A DNA stretch of 64,000 nt, taken from positions 1,364,001-1,428,000 of the forward strand of contig NC_014121.1 in NCBI RefSeq assembly GCF_000025565.1, written 5' to 3'. This document shows, piece by piece, positions 58,245 through 64,000 of the stretch. Numbering within the stretch: the first letter of the stretch is position 1; every line of letters begins with the position of its first letter. A program made the position numbers and the translations under genes. Under the pieces are notes generated by a model. The model was given only the letters and a program-made list of their open reading frames with translations, did not search any database and was not told where the DNA came from. This DNA is from Enterobacter cloacae subsp. cloacae ATCC 13047. GTDB taxonomy: Bacteria > Pseudomonadota > Gammaproteobacteria > Enterobacterales > Enterobacteriaceae.

Positions 58245-60281
58245 GTGAGCATGGATATTAGCGATTTTTACCAGACATTCTTTGATGAAGCCGACGAATT
58301 GTTGGCGGATATGGAGCAACATTTGCTGGATTTGGTGCCAGAAGCGCCGGACTCCGAGCAGCTCAATGCCATCTTCCGCGCTGCGCACTCCATTAAAGGC
58401 GGAGCCGGAACATTTGGATTTACCATCCTGCAGGAAACCACCCATTTAATGGAAAACCTGCTTGATGAAGCACGACGCGGTGAGATGCAGCTCAATACCG
58501 ACATTATCAACCTGTTTTTGGAAACCAAAGATATTATGCAGGAACAGCTCGACGCCTATAAAAGTTCGGCAGAGCCTGATGCCGCCAGCTTTGAATACAT
58601 CTGCAATGCGCTGCGCCAGCTTGCGCTGGAAGCAAAAGGTGAGGTTGCCGCAGCCGTTGTTCCTGCAGCCAAACTGAGCGTTGTTGATGCGCCAGCCGCT
58701 GAAGATGCAGCACCTGCCGCCGCTAAAGCGGGGAAACTGCGCGTTGTGCTGTCACGCCTGAAAGAGAACGAAGTCAACCTGCTGGAAGAGGAGCTGGGTA
58801 ACCTGGCGACATTAAGCAACGTGGTAAAAGGCAAAGACAGCCTTGCTGCGACGCTCGATGACGGTATCAGCCAGGACGACATCGTGGCAGTGCTGTGTTT
58901 TGTTATCGAAGCCGATCAAATCGCCTTTGAAACGGAAGCGGTTGCCGTTGACGCGCCTGCTGCAGTGGAGGAGGTTGCCGCTGTGGCTCAGGCTGCTGCG
59001 CCCGCGGTCGCCCCTGCTGCCCCGGCGTTGAAAGCCGTTCCTAAAGAGGCTGCTGCCCCGGGCCGTGGTGAAAAACCGGCGGCGCGCTCCAGCGAATCGA
59101 CCAGCATCCGCGTCGCCGTAGAGAAGGTTGACCAGCTGATCAACCTGGTCGGCGAGCTGGTGATCACCCAGTCAATGCTGGCCCAGCGTTCTAACGAACT
59201 GGACCCGGTCACGCACGGCGATCTGATTACCAGCATGGGGCAGTTACAGCGTAACGCCCGCGATCTGCAGGAATCGGTGATGTCCATCCGTATGATGCCG
59301 ATGGAGTACGTCTTTAGCCGCTTCCCGCGTCTGGTGCGCGACTTGGCCGGTAAACTCAATAAGCAGATTGAACTGACGCTGATGGGCAGCTCCACCGAGC
59401 TGGATAAGAGCCTGATTGAACGCATTATCGATCCGTTAACGCACCTGGTGCGTAACAGCCTGGACCACGGTATCGAACTGCCGGAAAACCGTATTGCCGC
59501 CGGAAAATCCCCGGTCGGTAACCTGATCCTGTCTGCGGAGCACCAGGGCGGGAACATCTGTATTGAAGTAACCGATGACGGCGCGGGCCTTAACCGCGAG
59601 CGTATCCTGGCGAAGGCGATTTCGCAGGGGATGGCGGTCAGCGAAAACATGACCGATGAAGAAGTGGGCATGCTGATCTTCGCCCCGGGTTTCTCAACCG
59701 CCGAGCAGGTAACGGATGTCTCCGGACGCGGCGTGGGAATGGACGTGGTGAAGCGTAACATTCAGGAAATGGGCGGCCACGTCGAAATCCAGTCTAAGCA
59801 AGGTTCTGGTACCACCATTCGTATTCTGCTGCCGCTGACGCTGGCGATCCTCGACGGTATGTCGGTGAAAGTGGCGGACGAAGTCTTCATTCTGCCGCTG
59901 AACGCGGTAATGGAATCACTGCAGCCACGTGAAGAAGATCTGCACCCACTGGCAGGTGGCGAGCGCGTGCTCGAAGTGCGTGGGGAATACCTGCCGCTGG
60001 TGGAACTGTGGAAAGTCTTCGAAGTCGACGGGGCGAAAACAGAGGCCACGCAGGGTATCGTCGTGATCCTGCAAAGTGCGGGTCGCCGCTACGCGCTGCT
60101 GGTTGACCAGTTGATTGGTCAGCACCAGGTGGTGGTGAAGAACCTCGAAAGTAACTACCGCAAAGTGCCGGGTATTTCTGCCGCCACCATTCTGGGGGAT
60201 GGTAGCGTGGCGCTGATCGTCGACGTGTCGGCGCTTCAGGGATTAAATCGTGAACAACGTGTGGCGTACACAGCCGCCTGA
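58245..60281 (+). CDS. cheA: Chemotaxis histidine kinase CheA
   Basis: This 678-residue kinase passes phosphate to CheY and CheB. P1 carries His48 (RAAHSIKGG); P3-P4 have the N-box [10 protein letters not shown] and G-boxes [10 protein letters not shown] and [11 protein letters not shown]5 at the C-terminus binds CheW. Two linkers (about 132-165 and 231-283) are rich in alanine and proline and make it about 24 residues longer than E. coli CheA. Met98, the start of the short form CheA-S, is conserved. Start is GTG 58245. Confidence 0.97.
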   Translation: MSMDISDFYQTFFDEADELLADMEQHLLDLVPEAPDSEQLNAIFRAAHSIKGGAGTFGFTILQETTHLMENLLDEARRGEMQLNTDIINLFLETKDIMQEQLDAYKSSAEPDAASFEYICNALRQLALEAKGEVAAAVVPAAKLSVVDAPAAEDAAPAAAKAGKLRVVLSRLKENEVNLLEEELGNLATLSNVVKGKDSLAATLDDGISQDDIVAVLCFVIEADQIAFETEAVAVDAPAAVEEVAAVAQAAAPAVAPAAPALKAVPKEAAAPGRGEKPAARSSESTSIRVAVEKVDQLINLVGELVITQSMLAQRSNELDPVTHGDLITSMGQLQRNARDLQESVMSIRMMPMEYVFSRFPRLVRDLAGKLNKQIELTLMGSSTELDKSLIERIIDPLTHLVRNSLDHGIELPENRIAAGKSPVGNLILSAEHQGGNICIEVTDDGAGLNRERILAKAISQGMAVSENMTDEEVGMLIFAPGFSTAEQVTDVSGRGVGMDVVKRNIQEMGGHVEIQSKQGSGTTIRILLPLTLAILDGMSVKVADEVFILPLNAVMESLQPREEDLHPLAGGERVLEVRGEYLPLVELWKVFEVDGAKTEATQGIVVILQSAGRRYALLVDQLIGQHQVVVKNLESNYRKVPGISAATILGDGSVALIVDVSALQGLNREQRVAYTAA

Positions 60282-60300
60282 TTAAGTAAAGGGTAAGAAC

Positions 60301-60804
60301 ATGACCGGTATGAGTAATGTAACGAAACTGGCGGGCGAGCCATCAGGACAGGAGTTCCTGGTATTCACTTTAGGCGATGAGGAGTACGGCATCGATATCC
60401 TGAAAGTGCAGGAAATTCGTGGTTACGATCAGGTTACCCGCATCGCGAACACGCCAGCGTTTATTAAAGGCGTCACTAACCTGCGCGGCGTGATTGTGCC
60501 TATCGTTGACCTGCGCGTGAAGTTCAGCCAGGGCGATGTGGAGTATAACGATAACACCGTGGTGATTGTCCTCAATCTGGGGCAGCGCGTGGTCGGTATC
60601 GTGGTGGATGGCGTGTCTGACGTGCTCTCACTGACGTCTGACCAAATCCGTCCGGCGCCGGAGTTTGCGGTCACGCTGTCTACCGAGTACCTGACGGGGC
60701 TGGGTGCGCTGGGTGAGCGTATGTTGATTCTGGTGAACATTGAGAAGCTGTTGAACAGCGAAGAGATGGCGTTGCTGGATATCGCGGCGAACCATGTAGC
60801 GTAG
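60301..60804 (+). CDS. cheW: Chemotaxis coupling protein CheW
   Basis: This 167-residue adaptor joins receptors and Che[41 protein letters not shown] and [14 protein letters not shown] are nearly the same as in E. coli. It is the last gene of the motA-cheW run here, because a terminator follows. Confidence 0.97.
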   Translation: MTGMSNVTKLAGEPSGQEFLVFTLGDEEYGIDILKVQEIRGYDQVTRIANTPAFIKGVTNLRGVIVPIVDLRVKFSQGDVEYNDNTVVIVLNLGQRVVGIVVDGVSDVLSLTSDQIRPAPEFAVTLSTEYLTGLGALGERMLILVNIEKLLNSEEMALLDIAANHVA

Positions 60805-60812
60805 GTAAATGC

Positions 60813-60840
60813 AAAACGGCAATCCAGGTTGCCGTTTTTT
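60813..60840 (+). terminator. Terminator after cheW
   Basis: AAACGGCAA and TTGCCGTTT form a nine-base-pair stem with a 6-nt loop and six T residues, 8 bp after the cheW stop. Confidence 0.9.
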
Positions 60841-60849
60841 GTGTTTGCT

Positions 60850-60870
60850 CCCTCTCCCGGTGGGAGAGGG
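60850..60870. repeat. Small palindromic repeat after cheW
   Basis: CCCTCTCCC and GGGAGAGGG form a nine-base-pair stem with a 3-nt loop, followed by GTGGGGTGAGGG. This is a widespread intergenic palindrome type in enterobacteria, between convergent genes here. Confidence 0.6.
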
Positions 60871-60908
60871 GTGGGGTGAGGGCATCAGGCCACACCCCTT
60901 TTGTACTC

Positions 60909-62168
60909 TTACACTTCCTGCTCTACCAGCTCCGCTTCAGCTTCCCGCGCCCCTTCATTCTGCGACAGCATCGCGGTTGCAATCCCGTTACCCAGCACGT
61001 TAATGGCGGAACGCCCCATATCCAGGAAGTGGTCGATCCCCATCAGCAACAGAATACCCGCCACCGGAATATTAAAGCTTGGGATGGTCGCCGCCAGTAC
61101 CACCAGCGAAGAGCGTGGTACCCCCGCAATGCCTTTTGATGCCAGCATCAGCGTCAGCATCAGAACGGTAACCTCAGAGAAACTCAAATGAATATTGTAC
61201 GCCTGAGCGATAAACATTGAGGCAAAAGAGCAGTAGACCATCGAACCGACCAGGTTAAAGGAATACCCAATTGGCAGGACGAAAGAGGCGATGCTGCGCG
61301 AGCAGCCAAATCGCTCCAGTTGCTCAAGAGTTTTCGGATACGCTGCCTCGGAGCTGCTGGTGGTAAAGGCGACCAGCACCGGATCTTTCAGCATGCTGAG
61401 CAGGCGGAACACCTCTTTTTTCAGCACCATGTAACCCACTGCCAGCAACACCATGCAGGTGAGCAGGATCGCCACATAGTAGCCGCCAATAAAGGAGGCA
61501 TAGTTCAGTAGAATGCCGAGACCCTGGGTGGCAATCACCGACGAGATCGCAGCGAAAATCGCCAGCGGGGCAACATACATGACGTAGCCCGTGACCTTCA
61601 GCATGATATGGGATACCACATCCAGCGCCGCGACCAGCGGGGCGTTGAATTTCTGGCCCAGCGACGCGCCGCCGATGCCAAAGAACATGGAGAACACCAC
61701 AATTTGCAGAATTTCATTGTTCGCCATCGCCCCGGCAATGCTGGTCGGAATGGTATGTGAGAGGAACGCTTTCAGGGTCATGCCGCCGACGGCCAGCCCG
61801 GTATCCACTGCTTCAGTGGGGATCGTCAGGTTCAGACCGCTGCCTGGATGCTCCAGAGTGACAATAAACAGCCCCACCAGTATAGAAAGTACCGATGAGC
61901 TGATAAACCATACCATCGCTTTACCGCCTACGCGGCCAATAGTCGAGGTTTCGCCCATTTTCATAATGCCGACCGTCAGCGTGCTGAAGACCAACGGTGC
62001 AATCACCATTTTGATCAGTCGCAGAAAAATATCGGTGAGAAGCGTAATGTTATCCGACCAGGTTTTGATGGCATCCGCAGATGCGTATTCATGAATGGCC
62101 GCCCCTGAAAGAATACCCGCCAGCATGAATATCACGATGAAGAGCGTAAGTTTGTTTGCACTTGCCAC
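60909..62168 (-). CDS. Dicarboxylate/amino acid:cation symporter (DAACS family, DctA/GltP-like)
   Basis: This 419-residue membrane carrier has the family core: TFTTSSSEA-type serine-rich motif (here AFTTSSSEAAYP), SFNLVGSMVYCSFASMFIAQ and ASKGIAGVPRSSLVVLAA with helix 7-8 residues for substrate and sodium. Substrates are probably C4-dicarboxylates or glutamate/aspartate. A perfect CRP site lies 164 bp upstream. It is not between cheW and tar in E. coli, so it belongs to an accessory segment. Confidence 0.87.
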   Translation of the reverse strand: MASANKLTLFIVIFMLAGILSGAAIHEYASADAIKTWSDNITLLTDIFLRLIKMVIAPLVFSTLTVGIMKMGETSTIGRVGGKAMVWFISSSVLSILVGLFIVTLEHPGSGLNLTIPTEAVDTGLAVGGMTLKAFLSHTIPTSIAGAMANNEILQIVVFSMFFGIGGASLGQKFNAPLVAALDVVSHIMLKVTGYVMYVAPLAIFAAISSVIATQGLGILLNYASFIGGYYVAILLTCMVLLAVGYMVLKKEVFRLLSMLKDPVLVAFTTSSSEAAYPKTLEQLERFGCSRSIASFVLPIGYSFNLVGSMVYCSFASMFIAQAYNIHLSFSEVTVLMLTLMLASKGIAGVPRSSLVVLAATIPSFNIPVAGILLLMGIDHFLDMGRSAINVLGNGIATAMLSQNEGAREAEAELVEQEV

Positions 62169-62331
62169 GAAAAAGACCCCTATGCGCTGTAGATGTCGCC
62201 CGCGCCGATATATATGGATTTTTTATTACTGCGCGGGAAATTATTCGGCACATAAATTGAAGTAAAGCGGGGGGAGATACAACTCCTTTTTAAATTTTAT
62301 TAATTTTGTTGCTAATGCCGCGACGATATAT

Positions 62332-62347
62332 TGTGACGCTTATCACA
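62332..62347 (-). promoter_or_regulatory. CRP site in the symporter-pilus gap
   Basis: TGTGACGCTTATCACA is a perfect TGTGA-N6-TCACA. It lies in the 428-bp gap 62169-62596 between divergent operons and could serve the symporter (carbon source control) or the pilus genes. No other element in the gap can be named. Confidence 0.65.
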
Positions 62348-62596
62348 CTTTAATGGGATATATCCTCAGGCAACATTCGGTAAATTCCGTTTATAAATCA
62401 ATAACCCAATGTTTCTAAAATCATTTCTCTGTCAATCGGACAAGGGGGTGACTGACATGGCCGCCAGTGGTCGAAGCGATAACCATAAACTAAATTCTCA
62501 ATAACCCCCTCGGAGGAACATTAAGCGGGGCTAACATCTTGAACGTTAAAACTAAATTGTTGTACGTGAACGGAGACGTCTTCTGGAGGGTGGTAA

Positions 62597-63169
62597 ATGA
62601 AAAGAAAACGCCTTTTGACCTGCGCTGGCATTCTGTTAACCGCGACAACCGCCCATCAGGCGCTGGCGGTCACCAGTAGTGGCACTATCGGCGCGACGCT
62701 GACATTGACAAACGGGTGTCTGATTAATGGATCGCCCACCCAAAACGGCATTAACTTCGGGACACTGGATTTCGGGACCCATCCTGCAACCTTTTCCACC
62801 CTGACGACGCAGTTGACCGGTGCCAGCGGCGGAAACACCTTCACGATTCAATGTACAACCGCCAGCTACACGGTGGCGATAACCGGGAATACCAACTCCA
62901 CTGCGCCGGGCACCGTCGTTGGCACGACGGGGACACCCGCCCGCTATCTGATTAACACCACCAACACGGCGCAGGGTGTGGCATACAGCCTGTATAGCGA
63001 CAGCGGATTTAATAACGTTGTGGCGAATAACGCGGCATTGCCGATCGCGTCCACGGCCGGTGGGGTGGACAGTTACACCCTCTACGGGCGTATTACCGGC
63101 GGCGGAAACAGCGTTACGGTGGTACCGGGGACCTACACCGACACCATAAATGTCAGCGTAACCTATTAG
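62597..63169 (+). CDS. Csu-type pilus subunit (spore coat protein U domain), first gene
   Basis: This 190-residue secreted protein has a signal peptide ending at HQALA and a SCPU domain: NGCLINGSP with the first cysteine, FGTLDFGTH, FTIQCTT with the second cysteine and a C-terminal GTYTDTINVSVTY donor-strand-like end. Such proteins form archaic chaperone-usher (Csu-like) pili for biofilms. GGAGG precedes the ATG. Downstream come a second SCPU protein and a chaperone. Confidence 0.85.
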   Translation: MKRKRLLTCAGILLTATTAHQALAVTSSGTIGATLTLTNGCLINGSPTQNGINFGTLDFGTHPATFSTLTTQLTGASGGNTFTIQCTTASYTVAITGNTNSTAPGTVVGTTGTPARYLINTTNTAQGVAYSLYSDSGFNNVVANNAALPIASTAGGVDSYTLYGRITGGGNSVTVVPGTYTDTINVSVTY

Positions 63170-63181
63170 CCCACTTAGCCC

Positions 63182-63730
63182 ATGAAGACCGCTTTTTCAG
63201 GTCTGCGCCACTGCGCAGAGGGGATCGTGCATCTTTTTTTTACGCTGATCCTCGGGCTGGCGCTGGTGCCGGCCGCTATGGCCGTCACGTCGCAGTCCTT
63301 TAAGGTCAGCGCGACCATTGTGCCGGGATGCGCGGTGAGCACCGGCAGTGGGGGGCTGTTAGGCACGCTGAACTTCGGTACCCATACCGGCGTGGAGAGT
63401 GCTCCGGTGAGCACCAGCTTCGTACCAAACGGGGCACTCTCGATCGCCTGTACGCCAGGCGTGGCGCTGAGTATGAGTATTAACGGCGGGCAGAATTACG
63501 CCTCCGTGCGGCGAATGACGCGCAACGGCGGGAACGACGTGGTGGGATACCGGCTTTACAGCAGCAGTTCACTTGCGGCGAACAGCGAAATAGGGGTCAA
63601 CCAGGCGATTCCGGTGACCTATACCAACAGCAATAACATCGCGCTGCCGCTGTTTGGCGTGGCGCTATTGACCGGGTTCAGCCCGGCAGGAACCTATTCT
63701 GATCAACTTACCGTGACCTTGTCATGGTGA
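63182..63730 (+). CDS. Csu-type pilus subunit (spore coat protein U domain), second gene
   Basis: This 182-residue paralogue shows PGCAVSTGSGGLLGTLNFGTH, a second cysteine in SIACTPG, and the ending GTYSDQLTVTLSW. The signal peptide is long (about 34 residues, ending AAMA). No strong ribosome site is seen, so it may be translated by coupling to the gene 12 bp upstream. Confidence 0.83.
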   Translation: MKTAFSGLRHCAEGIVHLFFTLILGLALVPAAMAVTSQSFKVSATIVPGCAVSTGSGGLLGTLNFGTHTGVESAPVSTSFVPNGALSIACTPGVALSMSINGGQNYASVRRMTRNGGNDVVGYRLYSSSSLAANSEIGVNQAIPVTYTNSNNIALPLFGVALLTGFSPAGTYSDQLTVTLSW

Positions 63731-63746
63731 TAAAGGGAGAGAGTCG

Positions 63747-64000
63747 ATGACGGCATATTTCAGGCGCATATGTCTGGGAAGTTTGCTGGGGGTGATGGCC
63801 GTGGCGGCAGGCCAGGTGCAGGCCGCCGCCACCATTCTGTTATGGCCTATCGATCCGTGGCTGGCGGCTGATGCCAAAGCCACGGAGCTGTGGATCCAGA
63901 ATCAAGGAAACAGCCCAACCACCATGCAGGTACGCATTGTGCGCTGGAAGCAGGAGGGCGGGTTCGAACGTTACAGTGCCCAGCAGGATGTGGTGGCCAG
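63747..64000 (+). CDS. Periplasmic pilus chaperone (PapD-like, CsuC-type), 5' part cut by window edge
   Basis: From ATG 63747, behind AAGGGAGAG, 84 codons are visible. They give a signal peptide (MTAYFRRICLGSLLGVMAVA, cleavage near QVQAAA) and the first strands of a PapD-like domain (LLWPIDPWLAADAKATELWI, MQVRIVRWKQEGG). The usher and tip adhesin should follow outside the window. Confidence 0.8.
   Translation, partial: MTAYFRRICLGSLLGVMAVAAGQVQAAATILLWPIDPWLAADAKATELWIQNQGNSPTTMQVRIVRWKQEGGFERYSAQQDVVA

Noticed and set aside
62169..62596. Cyclic-di-GMP riboswitch or leader peptide ahead of the pilus operon
   Set aside because: No GEMM core could be found, and the 15-codon frame at 62458 has no ribosome site or attenuator.

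Overview
This 64 kb window is chromosomal DNA of an enterobacterium. Gene content and order follow the E. coli fliC-to-flhDC segment, but the extra genes (a second liv operon, a short 278-residue flagellin with a modification island, Csu-type pilus genes next to cheW) point to Enterobacter, most likely the E. cloacae complex. The species is inferred from family knowledge, because no 16S or housekeeping phylogeny could be run.

Layout. Positions 1-6.6 kb are the end of a lambdoid-type prophage: the C-terminus of a tail-tip host-specificity protein, a tailspike, a gtrABC O-antigen-modification cassette on the opposite strand, and a LexA-controlled pair of small genes that includes a UmuD'-like protein. 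From 6.8 to 12.3 kb lie yedD, a BIME repeat, amyA, fliTSD and fliC, with sigma-28 promoters for fliD and fliC. From 12.4 to 22.2 kb an eight-gene island sits exactly between fliC and fliA. It encodes a GT-A-like transferase, a methyltransferase-TPR-OGT fusion, a VioA-like sugar aminotransferase, a WbqC-like protein, two tandem beta-propeller proteins, a GNAT acyltransferase and a methyltransferase. I read it as a flagellin glycosylation locus, the most interesting system here. From 22.4 to 32.4 kb come fliA, fliZ, the cystine/D-cysteine genes (tcyJ, dcyD, tcyL, tcyN), sdiA, yecF, uvrY, uvrC, pgsA and the tRNA operon glyW-cysT-leuZ.

From 32.4 to 33.7 kb lies a compact type VI secretion module: hcp, a Tlde1-type L,D-transpeptidase effector and a membrane immunity candidate, all translationally coupled. 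It is followed by a livKHMGF operon (33.8-38.8 kb), yecA, tyrP, a small unknown gene, ftnA, yecR, an RpiB-family isomerase, the micropeptide gene azuC, yecJ, a Dcu-type dicarboxylate transporter and ftnB. A complete 1057-bp IS903-type element with a 9-bp target duplication lies between ftnB and araFGH. Then come otsBA, a uspC copy with a nonsense codon at position 3, the long flhDC control region, flhDC, motAB, cheA and cheW. After cheW a terminator, a DctA-family symporter and a Csu-type pilus operon (running off the right edge) occupy the place where tar/tap/cheRBYZ stand in E. coli.

How it works together. FlhDC (55.4 kb) turns on class 2 flagellar genes including fliA. FliA (sigma-28) reads the fliD and fliC promoters and a promoter buried in flhC ahead of motAB-cheAW. 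The island beside fliC probably decorates the flagellin. The window also holds sugar import (ara), osmoprotection (ots), iron storage (ftn), quorum sensing (sdiA) and the BarA/UvrY response regulator. No CRISPR array and no rRNA were seen.
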